Shown in pieces: positions 24,528 through 34,333 of a DNA stretch of 64,000 nt. Both the position numbers and the translations under genes were made by a program. The notes under the pieces are model-generated. The model was not told where the DNA came from and did no database searches. It saw nothing but the letters and a program-made list of their open reading frames with translations. Position 1 is the stretch's first letter. Every line of letters begins with the position of its first letter. The DNA is taken from contig NZ_FCOC02000012.1 of NCBI RefSeq assembly GCF_001544455.2, positions 124,001 through 188,000 on the forward strand, given 5' to 3'. Origin of the DNA: Caballeronia sordidicola (GTDB taxonomy: Bacteria; Pseudomonadota; Gammaproteobacteria; Burkholderiales; Burkholderiaceae).

Positions 24528-26210
24528 CTACCCGAACTTGCCCGCAAGTCCGACAATCAGCGGCCCCATCAGCGGCAGCAGCACGTTCGATAACGCATAC
24601 GTGATCGTGTAACCAATAACAGGCGTTGCGTTTCCTGTCACCCCAACCAGCGCGCTGATTGCCGGCGTGCTGCATTGCTGGCCCGCAATGGCGCCCAGCA
24701 GCATGGGCACTTCCAGCTTGAGCAGCCAGCGGCCGATGGCGAGCGAAACGAGCGCCGGCCCGAGCGTGATGACGACGCCCGCCGCCGGCAAGGCAATGCC
24801 GTATTCACGGATGAGGCGAATCGCGTCGGCGCCGGCGCCAAGACCCACCGCGGCGATAAATGTGCACAGCCCGAAGTCCTTGAGCACCTGCGCGGCGGCG
24901 GAAGGGAGCGACCCGATCAGCGGAAAACGCGAGCGGATCCAGCCGAACAACAATCCCGACAGCAGACAGCCGCCGCCCGTGCCGAGCGCGATCTGGATAT
25001 CGCCCAGCCGGGCGCTCAAACGTCCTACGAGAATCCCGAGGATCACGCCAATGCCAAGAAAGACGAAATCGGTCTTCAGCGTCGCGCGCACGATATATCC
25101 AAGCTTCGCCGCGCCGCGCCTGACGTCCTCGGCGGCGCCAATCAGCGTCAGCACGTCGCCGCGATGCAACTGCGTCCCAGGCAGAGCGGGGATCGTGCTG
25201 TCGAGGCGCGTGACGGCCGAGATATAGACGCCATGGCTATCGGCCGGGGTTGCGCGGGCGCGTACCTGCGCCACGGTCAGGCCGTGCACTTCGCGCCGTG
25301 TGAGCATGACGTCGAGCGTTTCGGCGTAGACGTCCGCCACGTCGCTTCCGGTGACTTCCTCGCCAATGGACGGCAGCGCGTTCACCAATGCGGCGCGGCG
25401 CCCGCCGATCACAATGCGGTCGTCGCGCTTCAACACGAGACCCGGCTGCGCCTTGACTATCGAGCGGCCACGCATGACGCGTCCGACGGTGATCTCATTG
25501 CCAAAGCGCTGTTCCAGCGCGTCGACGCGCATCTGCGCCGCGCCTGTCACGCGGACTTCACGCGCCACCAGCGACGGCGCCGCGACTTGCTGCCCTTCCG
25601 CGAGCGCGCTGTCGCCGCCCAGGCTGCGCCACAGGCGCTCGGCTTCGTCGCGCAGGTTCACGCGCAGCATCAGCGGCGCGATCTGGCTCACGAACAGGAC
25701 GATGGTGACAAGTCCGAACAGGTAACTCACGCTATACGCCGTGACAATATTGGCCTGCAGCCGCGCGATTTCGGCGGCGGGCAAGGACAGCTTGCCGATC
25801 ACCTCGGATGCCGTGCCGACCACGGCGGATTCTGTCGCGGCGCCCGCAAGCAGTCCGGCTGCCGTGCCGCGATCGAGCTTGAACAACACAACCGCGCCCA
25901 GCACCAGTCCGATCACGACAACGATCTCCACGATTGAAAGCAGCCCGTAGCGCCAGCCCCGGCCGATATTCGCGAAGAATTGTGGACCTCCGGTGAAACC
26001 CAGTGCAAAGATGAACAGGGCGAAGGCGATGTTTTTAAGATCTGGAGAAAGCCGCGCACCGCTTTGACCCAGGATCAAGGCGACTATCAAGGTTCCGCAG
26101 ACACCGCCCAACTGTATGGGCCCCAGCTTGAAAGAGCCGATGAAAAAGCCGATTGCCAGACTGGCGAACAAAGCTATCTCGGGTTGACGCGCCAAAAGAT
26201 TCCAGATCAT
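24528..26210 (-). CDS. AspT-family transporter, paralog 2
   Basis: A 560-residue membrane protein with the same architecture as its downstream neighbour: helices at about 5-190 and 380-560, with two RCK_C-like domains between. The starts align (IWNLLARQPEIALFASLAIG here, IHQILTKSPEIALFLSLAAG in paralog 1), but much of the rest has diverged. The ATG at 26210 is chosen because GGTGAT lies upstream and the family start follows. It is the first gene of the minus operon and is divergent from the LysR gene. Confidence 0.87.
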   Translation of the reverse strand: MIWNLLARQPEIALFASLAIGFFIGSFKLGPIQLGGVCGTLIVALILGQSGARLSPDLKNIAFALFIFALGFTGGPQFFANIGRGWRYGLLSIVEIVVVIGLVLGAVVLFKLDRGTAAGLLAGAATESAVVGTASEVIGKLSLPAAEIARLQANIVTAYSVSYLFGLVTIVLFVSQIAPLMLRVNLRDEAERLWRSLGGDSALAEGQQVAAPSLVAREVRVTGAAQMRVDALEQRFGNEITVGRVMRGRSIVKAQPGLVLKRDDRIVIGGRRAALVNALPSIGEEVTGSDVADVYAETLDVMLTRREVHGLTVAQVRARATPADSHGVYISAVTRLDSTIPALPGTQLHRGDVLTLIGAAEDVRRGAAKLGYIVRATLKTDFVFLGIGVILGILVGRLSARLGDIQIALGTGGGCLLSGLLFGWIRSRFPLIGSLPSAAAQVLKDFGLCTFIAAVGLGAGADAIRLIREYGIALPAAGVVITLGPALVSLAIGRWLLKLEVPMLLGAIAGQQCSTPAISALVGVTGNATPVIGYTITYALSNVLLPLMGPLIVGLAGKFG

Positions 26211-26807
26211 GAAATTATCACCTTGATTGCGTATTGATTTGCAACGATCAAATGCATGCAGCAATTGAATTAAGGATCCGGTTAATTATCTTATCACCTT
26301 TAAAGTTAAATTAATTGGATGAGCTATCGTCAGCTTTTGTAATTGTCAAGCTCCGATAACTTGATTTTTTATGTGGTTCTATTGTCGCGAAGACTTAATC
26401 TCGAACATACGCCATTAAATCGATTCAACTTGGAACGTACACGAAGCCTACCTCACTCTGCGTACCCGGAAGCGGCAACGGTCCTGCCAAAGCGGTTGTT
26501 TCCTTCAAAAATAACCGCTATTTGTTAGTAAAGCGACAAAAGTAGAACGCTGCGGGTCAAGGTTCGAATCAAAAACATGCATAAATCAGACGATCTATTC
26601 CAAAATCCGGGCAAGTGTAATTTTTCATTGCAATGACTTCGCAAATGTGAAAGTCTTACGTTAATGCGGAATGCAAACCAGAAATAAAGAAAGTGCAATC
26701 CGCATTGCGTCAACGCATTCGATTGACGCCGAATCAAAAAACGCTGCATGCGTGGGTGATACGCAATGCGGTTCAACGTTATTCAGGACACTGAGAGGTA
26801 AGACACG
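26211..26807. other. AT-rich divergent regulatory region (AspT operon / LysR gene)
   Basis: 597 bases, clearly more AT-rich than the surrounding genes and without a credible gene. It contains an inverted repeat AGCGGTT/AACCGCT (26491-26497 with 26513-26519) and a LysR-like inverted repeat GCGTCAA/TTGACGC (26707-26729). The length suggests more than one promoter or a regulatory RNA, but neither is directly visible. Confidence 0.65.
26707..26729. promoter_or_regulatory. Candidate LysR binding site
   Basis: GCGTCAA (26707-26713) and TTGACGC (26723-26729) form a perfect inverted repeat with a 9-base spacer, 79 bases before the LysR start codon. Position and symmetry fit autoregulation. Related TGCGT/ACGCA elements lie at 26748-26766. 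Confidence 0.45.
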
Positions 26808-27791
26808 ATGAATCAAATTCATGCAATGCGGGTTTTCGTGCGGGTGTCGGAAACCGAAAGCTTTAGAAGAGCTGCGCAACAACTGGATGTATCGAACGCT
26901 CTTGTTACTCGCGCGATTGCCATGCTCGAAGCACATCTGCGAACCCGGCTTATCAATCGCACGACTCGCAACCTCTCGCTTACGGAAGCCGGCACGCGTT
27001 ATCTCGAAGGCTGCCGCGCATTATTGGAAGAACTCGATCATCTGGAATCGATGGTCGCTCATACAGAAGGAGACCCCAGTGGCACACTGCGCGTAGTTGC
27101 ATCCGGATCATTGTCGTTGATGGCGCTGACACCGCTGATCGATGGATTCCGGCAGGTTTATCCGAAAGTCAATGTGCGCCTGACGCTGTCCGAGCGTCAC
27201 GTCGATCTGGTGGAGGACGGCTTCGACGTGGGCATCGTCACCGCATTCATGGTGTCCAGCACGGCGCTCGTGGAACGTCCCGTTGCAACCAATACGCTGA
27301 TTCCAGTCGCCACGCCCGCTTATCTTGAAGAGCACGGCTCGCCCAGCACGCCTGCCGACCTGCTTCATCATTCGTTCGTGGCACTGCCAAGCGAGATGCG
27401 CAGCGCCACCTGGCATTTCCGTCATCGCACCAACAGCAGCGCTGACCAGGTCACACTCTCGCCCGTCTATACGGTCAACAGCGCCCTGATGGTGCGGCTC
27501 GGCACGCTCGCTCACATGGGCATTTCAATCCTTCCCGAAGGCGTTGTGGCAGCCGACCTGGCGGATGGCTCCATGGTGCGCGTGCTGAGCGACTATGCAA
27601 TCGACGACCCGGATGTCAAGGTGTCCATTGTTTATCCCGGGCGCCAGTATTTGCCTGCCAAGACCCGTGCGTTCATCGATTACACTCTTGAACATATGGG
27701 CCCGGGCGGAGAAGTTGGAGTGCCGCAGCAGCCGGACAGCATCCTGGCCCGGCTTTCGATGGTGCCGCCGGCAAGCGCTATTGCTAATTGA
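26808..27791 (+). CDS. LysR-family transcriptional regulator
   Basis: A 327-residue regulator with the LysR helix-turn-helix at about residues 3-60 (ETESFRRAAQQLDVSNALVT) and a periplasmic-binding-like effector domain from about residue 90. Start ATG has GAGGT upstream. It is divergent from the AspT-family operon and lies 36 bases upstream of the D-lactate-type dehydrogenase gene on the same strand, so it may control both. Confidence 0.9.
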   Translation: MNQIHAMRVFVRVSETESFRRAAQQLDVSNALVTRAIAMLEAHLRTRLINRTTRNLSLTEAGTRYLEGCRALLEELDHLESMVAHTEGDPSGTLRVVASGSLSLMALTPLIDGFRQVYPKVNVRLTLSERHVDLVEDGFDVGIVTAFMVSSTALVERPVATNTLIPVATPAYLEEHGSPSTPADLLHHSFVALPSEMRSATWHFRHRTNSSADQVTLSPVYTVNSALMVRLGTLAHMGISILPEGVVAADLADGSMVRVLSDYAIDDPDVKVSIVYPGRQYLPAKTRAFIDYTLEHMGPGGEVGVPQQPDSILARLSMVPPASAIAN

Positions 27792-27827
27792 AACTGAAAC
27801 ATTGCATTAAAGCGGGGTTACAACTCG

Positions 27828-28826
27828 ATGCCGATCTCCATGATCGTCTTCAGCAGCCGTCAATATGATCGTGACGTCTTCACCGAGGCAAACGCGACTT
27901 TCGGCTATACCCTGCAGTTCCAGGAATCGCAACTCGACGCGCAGACGGCGGTTCTCGCGCACGGTTGCAACGTGGTCTGTCCATTTGTAAATGACGTCGT
28001 CGACGAAGCTGTCCTTGGGACGCTTCGCGACGGCGGCACTCAACTGGTGGCGCTGCGCTCGGCGGGCTTTAACCACGTCGATCTGGACGCTGCAAAGCGA
28101 TTCGGAATCGGCGTGGTCCGGGTGCCCGCTTATTCGCCTTACGCAGTAGCAGAACACGCAGCCGGATTAATCCTCACGCTTAATCGCAAGCTGCACCGCG
28201 CATATGCCCGGACTCGCGACGGCGACTTCTCGCTTAACGGTTTGCTGGGTTTCGATCTGCACGGAAAGACACTCGGGATTATTGGCACCGGAGTCATTGG
28301 ACGTGTCTTCGGCAAAATCATGGCTGGTTTCGGCATGACCTTGCTTGCACACGATCCAGGACCGCCCGCATCAGACCTGATAGAAGCGGGAGCCCGATAT
28401 TTGCCGCTTGAGGCGCTGCTGGCCCAGTCCGACATTGTCAGCTTGCATTGCCCGCTTCTGCCTTCCACATATCACCTGATCGACGCGGCCGCGCTCGCAC
28501 AGATGAAACGCGGCGTAATGCTCATCAATACAGGACGCGGCGGGTTAATCGACAGCAGCGCACTTGTCGATGCATTGAAAAGCGGCCAGCTAGGTCATCT
28601 CGGTCTCGATGTCTATGAAGAAGAGGGCGGACTTTTCTTCGAAGATCATTCGAATCATCTTTTGCAGGATGATGTGCTTGCGCGGTTACTGTCCTTTCCG
28701 AACGTGATCGTTACTTCACACCAGGCGTTTTTCACGCGTGAAGCATTGAGCGAGATCGCAAATACAACCCTTGGTAATGTAAAAGCATGGTTCGACGGTT
28801 CACCGCGTAATCAGACTCATTTCTAA
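27828..28826 (+). CDS. D-2-hydroxyacid dehydrogenase (D-lactate dehydrogenase type)
   Basis: A 332-residue cytoplasmic NAD-dependent dehydrogenase, likely reducing pyruvate to D-lactate. The Rossmann motif is GIIGTGVIGRVF (about residue 150). Catalytic residues of the family are the Arg in INTGRGGLID, the Glu in LDVYEEE and the His in TSHQAFFTREAL. The segment EEEGGLFFEDHS is characteristic of LdhA-type fermentative enzymes. Start ATG 27828 has GGGG upstream, and Met5 is an alternative. Confidence 0.88.
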   Translation: MPISMIVFSSRQYDRDVFTEANATFGYTLQFQESQLDAQTAVLAHGCNVVCPFVNDVVDEAVLGTLRDGGTQLVALRSAGFNHVDLDAAKRFGIGVVRVPAYSPYAVAEHAAGLILTLNRKLHRAYARTRDGDFSLNGLLGFDLHGKTLGIIGTGVIGRVFGKIMAGFGMTLLAHDPGPPASDLIEAGARYLPLEALLAQSDIVSLHCPLLPSTYHLIDAAALAQMKRGVMLINTGRGGLIDSSALVDALKSGQLGHLGLDVYEEEGGLFFEDHSNHLLQDDVLARLLSFPNVIVTSHQAFFTREALSEIANTTLGNVKAWFDGSPRNQTHF

Positions 28827-29049
28827 TTTCGTTCATTCAGTGGGCGTGCAATAACATCACTTAATTCAATAAGATAATTTGATACCGGTCAATTGATTAG
28901 TACGGACATTTTATATTTATTTTGTATTCGTCATACAAATACGATTTTATGACGATGGCCTCGGTTTTTGAATAGGCACAGCATCTGCTTGAGCTGAATT
29001 GCGTCGGCTGTTTTCGGCCGTTTTTGGCTTTCTCCAGGCAGGTGGCGGG

Positions 29050-30090
29050 TTGGATACAACAAAAGACCTGATTGTCGCGAGGCCGGAAGGCCTTTATTGC
29101 CCACCGGGCGATTTTTTTATCGATCCATGGCGTCCCGTCGAACGGGCAATCATTACGCACGCCCATGCCGATCACGCCCGGTTTGGCCACGCACGCTATC
29201 TGGCAGCCGAAATGGGCGTTGGCGTGTTGCTCTCCCGTTTACCCGGTATTGATTTGCAAGGCATTCCCTATGGTGAGCGGCTCCTCATAAATGGAGTTTC
29301 CGTCTCCCTGCACCCCGCCGGCCACGTACTCGGCTCGGCGCAGGTGCGGGTGGAACACGCCGGGCGCGTCTGGGTGGCCTCCGGCGACTACAAGGTCGAC
29401 CCGGATCCGACCTGCGCGGCGTTCGAACCCGTGCGCTGCGATACCTTCATTACAGAGTCCACATTCGGTTTGCCGATTTATCGATGGGAACCGTCTCGCG
29501 TCATCTTCGACGGCATCGATTCATGGTGGCGGCATAACGCCTCGGAAGGACGTGCTTCGGTGCTGTTTTGCTATTCGTTCGGCAAGGCGCAGCGGATTCT
29601 CGCCGGAGTCGACGCCGGTATTGGGCCGATTTTTTGCCACGGCGCCGTGGAACCGCTGAACCGGGCGTATCGCGCGTCGGGCGTGGCGTTGCCCGAGACG
29701 CGTCTTGTCAGCGATATCGCCGCGAAGGACAAGAGCGTGTTCAAGGGCGCGCTGGTCGTCGCGCCGCCTTCGGCGCAAGGCAGCACGTGGATGCGGCGTT
29801 TCGGCGACTATAGCGACGCTTTCGCTTCGGGCTGGATGCGCCTGCGCGGCACGCGCCGCCGACGCGGGCTCGACCGGGGCTTCGTGCTTTCCGATCACGC
29901 CGACTGGCCAGGCTTGCAAATGGCCATTGGCGCGACAGGGGCCGAGCGCGTGATCGTCACGCACGGCCAGATCGAACCCATGGTGCGATGGCTGCGCGAA
30001 CAAGGGCTCGAAGCGGGCGCATTCACGACCGAATACGGCGACGACGCGATCGAAGCGGACGTGGCCGAACCCGACACGGCTTCTCAATGA
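29050..30090 (+). CDS. Ligase-associated MBL-fold DNA exonuclease
   Basis: A 346-residue metallo-beta-lactamase/beta-CASP-type nuclease, the exonuclease of the LHR-LIG repair cluster. Metal ligands are visible in THAHADH (about residues 36-42), HPAGHVLGSAQ, the Asp of SGDYK, and LSDHADW (about residue 279). The chosen start is TTG at 29050, with AGGTGG upstream and the conserved DLIVARPEGLYCPPG following. A TTG at 28999 is an in-frame alternative. It overlaps the ligase gene by four bases (ATGA). Confidence 0.88.
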   Translation: MDTTKDLIVARPEGLYCPPGDFFIDPWRPVERAIITHAHADHARFGHARYLAAEMGVGVLLSRLPGIDLQGIPYGERLLINGVSVSLHPAGHVLGSAQVRVEHAGRVWVASGDYKVDPDPTCAAFEPVRCDTFITESTFGLPIYRWEPSRVIFDGIDSWWRHNASEGRASVLFCYSFGKAQRILAGVDAGIGPIFCHGAVEPLNRAYRASGVALPETRLVSDIAAKDKSVFKGALVVAPPSAQGSTWMRRFGDYSDAFASGWMRLRGTRRRRGLDRGFVLSDHADWPGLQMAIGATGAERVIVTHGQIEPMVRWLREQGLEAGAFTTEYGDDAIEADVAEPDTASQ

Positions 30091-31745
30091 AGCGCTTCGC
30101 CGCGTTATACACCGCACTCGACGGCACGACTTCGACAAAAGAAAAACTCGAAGCGCTGATCGCGTACTTCTCGGCGGCCGAACCCGAAGACGCGGCATGG
30201 GCGTCGTATTTCCTGAGCGGCGGCAAGCCGCGCCAGTCCGTGCCTACGCGCCTGCTCACCGAGTTCGCCCGCGAGCGCGCCCGTCTGCCCGAATGGCTTT
30301 TCGACGAGTCCTATCAGGCCGTCGGCGATCTGGCCGAAACCATCGCGCATATCCTGCCGCCGGCCGAACGCACGTCCGAACTCGGCCTCGCGCAATGGAT
30401 CGAAGGGCGCGTACTGACCTTGCGCGGCCTCGACCCCGACGAACTCCGTACGCGTTTGCTCGGCTACTGGGACGAACTCGACTGGGGCGAGCGCTTCTTG
30501 CTGACCAAGCTGATTGGCGGCGGCTTTCGGGTTGGCGTGGCGCGCCAGCTTGTGGTGCGTGCGCTGGCGGAAGTTGCGGGTGTCGATCACAAGCGCATCG
30601 CGCAACGCATGGTCGGCTGGACCGACTCGCGGCAAGCGCCTTCGGCTGCACGCTATCTCCGGCTGATCGCCCCCGAAGCTTCCGCCGACGACGAAACCGC
30701 CGCACCGCACGAAAGCGATATCGGCCTGCCTTATCCGTTTTTTCTCGCGCATCCGTTGCAGGCCGATCCGGCGACGCTTGGGTCGCCATCGGAGTGGATT
30801 ATCGAATGGAAGTGGGACGGAATTCGCGCGCAACTCGTGAAGCGTGGCGGGCGCGTGTGGCTCTGGTCGCGCGGCGAGGATCTGATCACCGATCGCTTTC
30901 CCGAGATCGCCGCGTTGGGCGAGGCGCTTGCCGACGGCACCGTGATCGATGGCGAAATCCTCGCGTGGGAACCTGGCGCCGATACACCCTTGCCGTTCGC
31001 ACGGCTGCAACCGCGGATCACGCGCAAGACGTTATCGAAGAAGGTGTTGGCGGATTCGCCCGCGACGTTTCTCGCCTACGACCTGCTGGAGTCGGGTGGC
31101 CGCGATCTGCGCATGACGCCGTTGATGGACCGCCGCACGCAACTCGATGCATTGGCGAGCGACCTCGCCGTGGATTTGCTGCGGGTATCGCCGGCGGTGA
31201 GTGCGGGCGACTGGGACGCACTGGCCGCGTTGCGCGAGGAAAGCCGCGGGCGCGGCGTGGAAGGCTTGATGCTCAAAGGCCGCGATTCGATGTACGGCGT
31301 CGGCCGCACGAAGGCATCGGGGACGTGGTGGAAGTGGAAGATCGAGCCGTATGCCATCGACGCCGTTCTTCTCTACGCGCAACGAGGCCACGGCCGGCGC
31401 GCGAGTCTATACACCGACTTCACTTTCGCCGTGTGGGATGAAGCCGACGGCGTGCGCACGCTGGTTCCTTTTGCAAAGGCCTATTCGGGCCTCACCGACG
31501 AAGAAATGCGCAAGGTCGATGCCATCGTGAGAAAGACGACCATCGAAAAATTCGGGCCTGTGAGAAGCGTCACGCCGACGCTCGTATTCGAGATCGGCTT
31601 CGAAGGCATCCAGGCGAGTCCGCGCCACAAATCAGGCATTGCGGTGAGATTCCCGCGCATGTTGCGATGGCGCACGGACAAGCAGATCGACGCCGCCGAT
31701 ACGCTCGCCATGCTCAAGGGTTTCCTCGATGGAGTCGCACCATGA
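30087..31745 (+). CDS. ATP-dependent DNA ligase (LHR-LIG cluster)
   Basis: A 552-residue ligase that seals nicks with ATP. An N-terminal DNA-binding domain (about residues 1-210) precedes the adenylation domain with the catalytic Lys in EWKWDGIRAQ (K-x-D-G, about residue 244), IDGEILAW (about 290) and GVEGLMLKGRDS. An OB-fold domain ends the protein. Start and stop overlap the neighbouring genes as ATGA, so the four repair genes are translationally coupled. Bacteria normally use an NAD-dependent ligase for replication, so this one is accessory. Confidence 0.93.
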   Translation: MKRFAALYTALDGTTSTKEKLEALIAYFSAAEPEDAAWASYFLSGGKPRQSVPTRLLTEFARERARLPEWLFDESYQAVGDLAETIAHILPPAERTSELGLAQWIEGRVLTLRGLDPDELRTRLLGYWDELDWGERFLLTKLIGGGFRVGVARQLVVRALAEVAGVDHKRIAQRMVGWTDSRQAPSAARYLRLIAPEASADDETAAPHESDIGLPYPFFLAHPLQADPATLGSPSEWIIEWKWDGIRAQLVKRGGRVWLWSRGEDLITDRFPEIAALGEALADGTVIDGEILAWEPGADTPLPFARLQPRITRKTLSKKVLADSPATFLAYDLLESGGRDLRMTPLMDRRTQLDALASDLAVDLLRVSPAVSAGDWDALAALREESRGRGVEGLMLKGRDSMYGVGRTKASGTWWKWKIEPYAIDAVLLYAQRGHGRRASLYTDFTFAVWDEADGVRTLVPFAKAYSGLTDEEMRKVDAIVRKTTIEKFGPVRSVTPTLVFEIGFEGIQASPRHKSGIAVRFPRMLRWRTDKQIDAADTLAMLKGFLDGVAP

Positions 31746-34333
31746 GCACGCCCGCTGACGCCAGGCGTCGTGCGCCGCGTCCGCGCCGCGTGCCGAAAAC
31801 GCGCGCGGCGCAAGCGAAGGCGGATGCGGTCGCCGAATTGTTCCGGCCGGCGCCCATGACGGTCGATCCCGACGCTGCAAACACGCCCTTCGATACACGC
31901 TTGAACGCGTGGTTCGAACGCAATGGATGGCAGCCGTTTCCGTTCCAGCGCGAGGTTTGGAAGGAGATTCAGGGCGGTTCGAGCGGCTTGCTGCACGCGA
32001 CCACGGGCGCGGGCAAAACGTGGGCCGTATGGCTTGGCGCGTTGGCGGCCTACGCGAGCGAAGCACGCGAGCAAAAGACGGCCGCGCCGCTCACGGTCCT
32101 GTGGATCACGCCAATGCGTGCTCTTGCTGCCGACACCGCCCGTGCATTGCAGAGCGCCGTGACGGAGCTTGCGGTGCCGTGGACCATTGGCTTGCGTACC
32201 GGCGACACCCAATCCGCCGAGCGCGCGCGCCAGAACAAGCGCATGCCCTCGGCGCTGGTGACCACGCCCGAAAGCCTCACGCTGATGCTCACGCGCGCGA
32301 ATGCCGACGATGAAATGAAACACGTACGCCTCGTAGTCGTCGATGAATGGCACGAGCTGCTCGGCAACAAGCGCGGCACGCAGACGCAACTCGCGCTCGC
32401 ACGTCTCACGCGCTGGCGGCCCGAATTGCAGGTGTGGGGTTTATCGGCGACGCTCGGCAATCTCGACCTCGCCCGCGACGCGTTGCTCGCACCCGTGAAA
32501 ACACCACGCGTCGCGGTGCGCGGGGCGCAACCGAAAACGCTGATCGTCGATACGCTGATTCCCGGCACCATCGAACGTTTTCCGTGGGGCGGTCATCTCG
32601 GCGTGCGGCAGGTCGAACCGGTCGCGGCCGAAATCGATCATGCGCGAAGTTCGCTCGTCTTCACCAACACGCGTTCGCAGTCCGAAATCTGGTATCGCGC
32701 GCTGCTGGAATTGCGGCCGGACTGGGCCGGTTTGATCGCGCTGCATCACGGCTCGCTCGACAAGGAAGTCCGCGAGTGGGTCGAACTCGGTCTCAAGAAC
32801 GGCCAGTTGAAAGCGGTGGTGTGTACATCGAGCCTGGATCTTGGCGTCGATTTCCTGCCGGTCGACCGCGTGTTCCAGATCGGCTCGCCCAAAGGCGTCG
32901 CGCGGCTGATGCAACGCGCGGGACGCTCGGGCCATGCGCCGGGACGCGCGTCGCGCGTGACCATCGTGCCCACGCATGCGCTCGAACTCGTGGAAGCAGC
33001 CGCCGCACGATGGGCGGTGGAAGAACGGCACATAGAAGGCCGTGAGATGCCCTACAAGCCGCTCGATGTCCTCGTGCAGCATCTTGTAACCATCGCCATC
33101 GGCGGCGGCTTCAAGGCGCCGGAACTCTTCGACGAAGTCCGCACGACCTACGCTTACCGCGACCTCACGCAGCAGGAATTCGATTGGGCGCTGACGTTCG
33201 TGGAACACGGCGGCGCGTCGCTTGCGGCGTATCCCGACTTTCATCGCGTGACGCCTGACGCGAACGGCGTGTATCGCGTGCCGCGCGAAGACTTGATCCG
33301 GCGTCACCGGAACAACGTCGGGACGATTGTCGCGAACGCGACCATCAACGTGGCGTACATGACGGGCGGCCGGATTGGCGCAATGGAGGAGTCGTTCATT
33401 TCGCGGCTGAAGCCTGGCGACGTCTTCACCTTCGGCGGCCGCGCGCTCGAACTCATCCGCGTGCGCGACATGACGGCCTACGTGAAGCGCGCGACATCCT
33501 CGCGCGGCGCGATGCCGCAATGGGCCGGCAGCCGCATGCCGCTTTCGTCCGAACTCGCCGAGGCCACGCTGATGATGCTCGCGCGCGCCGTCAACGGCGT
33601 CTACGACGAACCCGAGATGCAGGCCGTGCGTCCGCTGCTGGAACTGCAGGCGAAGTGGTCGGCGTTGCCGGAGCCCGGCGTGCTGCTGGTCGAAATGATC
33701 CGTTCGCGCGAGGGACATCATCTGTTCTGTTATCCGTTCGCGGGACGCATGGCGCATATTGGCCTTGGGTCGCTGATTGGCTGGCGGGTCGCGCGCGATC
33801 AACCGAGCACGTTCTCCATATCGATGAACGACTACGGTTTCGAGTTGCTGTCGGCGCGACCGTTCGACTGGGAGACGCTCATACAGGAAGGGCTTTTTTC
33901 GCCCGATAATCTCGAACACGATATTCTCGCGAGCCTCAATTCGTCGGAACTCGCGGCGCGCCGTTTTCGCGAGATCGCCCGCGTGTCCGGGCTGATTTTC
34001 CAGGGCCATCCGGGCCAGCAAAAAAGCGCGCGGCAATTGCAGGCATCGAGCGGATTGTTCTATGAAGTTTTTCGCCGGCACGACAGCGACAACCTGCTGC
34101 TCGCGCAGGCCGAGGAAGAAGTGATGTTGCAGGAACTCGAACTTGAACGCATGCGCGCCGCGCTTCAAACCATGAGCACGAGCCGGCTGGCGCTCACCCA
34201 TCCGAAGAAGCCGACGCCGTTTGCGTTTCCGCTGATCATCGCGCGGCTTCGCGAAAAGGTGAGCACTGAGAAACTCTCGGATCGTGTGGCGCGCATGCTC
34301 GCCGATCTGGAAAAAGCGGCGAACATCCGATGA
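31742..34333 (+). CDS. Ligase-associated DEXH-box helicase (Lhr-core type)
   Basis: An 863-residue superfamily-2 helicase. Motif I is TTGAGKT (about residues 84-90), motif II VVDEWHELLG (DEWH, about residue 199), and motif VI QRAGRSGHAPGR (about residue 395). The C-terminal half has the winged-helix and Lhr-core domains, with DVFTFGGRALELIRVR near 560. The product lacks the long C-terminal extension of full-length Lhr. The N-terminal 40 residues are basic and Ala/Arg-rich. It belongs to the four-gene repair operon. Confidence 0.93.
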   Translation: MSTPADARRRAPRPRRVPKTRAAQAKADAVAELFRPAPMTVDPDAANTPFDTRLNAWFERNGWQPFPFQREVWKEIQGGSSGLLHATTGAGKTWAVWLGALAAYASEAREQKTAAPLTVLWITPMRALAADTARALQSAVTELAVPWTIGLRTGDTQSAERARQNKRMPSALVTTPESLTLMLTRANADDEMKHVRLVVVDEWHELLGNKRGTQTQLALARLTRWRPELQVWGLSATLGNLDLARDALLAPVKTPRVAVRGAQPKTLIVDTLIPGTIERFPWGGHLGVRQVEPVAAEIDHARSSLVFTNTRSQSEIWYRALLELRPDWAGLIALHHGSLDKEVREWVELGLKNGQLKAVVCTSSLDLGVDFLPVDRVFQIGSPKGVARLMQRAGRSGHAPGRASRVTIVPTHALELVEAAAARWAVEERHIEGREMPYKPLDVLVQHLVTIAIGGGFKAPELFDEVRTTYAYRDLTQQEFDWALTFVEHGGASLAAYPDFHRVTPDANGVYRVPREDLIRRHRNNVGTIVANATINVAYMTGGRIGAMEESFISRLKPGDVFTFGGRALELIRVRDMTAYVKRATSSRGAMPQWAGSRMPLSSELAEATLMMLARAVNGVYDEPEMQAVRPLLELQAKWSALPEPGVLLVEMIRSREGHHLFCYPFAGRMAHIGLGSLIGWRVARDQPSTFSISMNDYGFELLSARPFDWETLIQEGLFSPDNLEHDILASLNSSELAARRFREIARVSGLIFQGHPGQQKSARQLQASSGLFYEVFRRHDSDNLLLAQAEEEVMLQELELERMRAALQTMSTSRLALTHPKKPTPFAFPLIIARLREKVSTEKLSDRVARMLADLEKAANIR

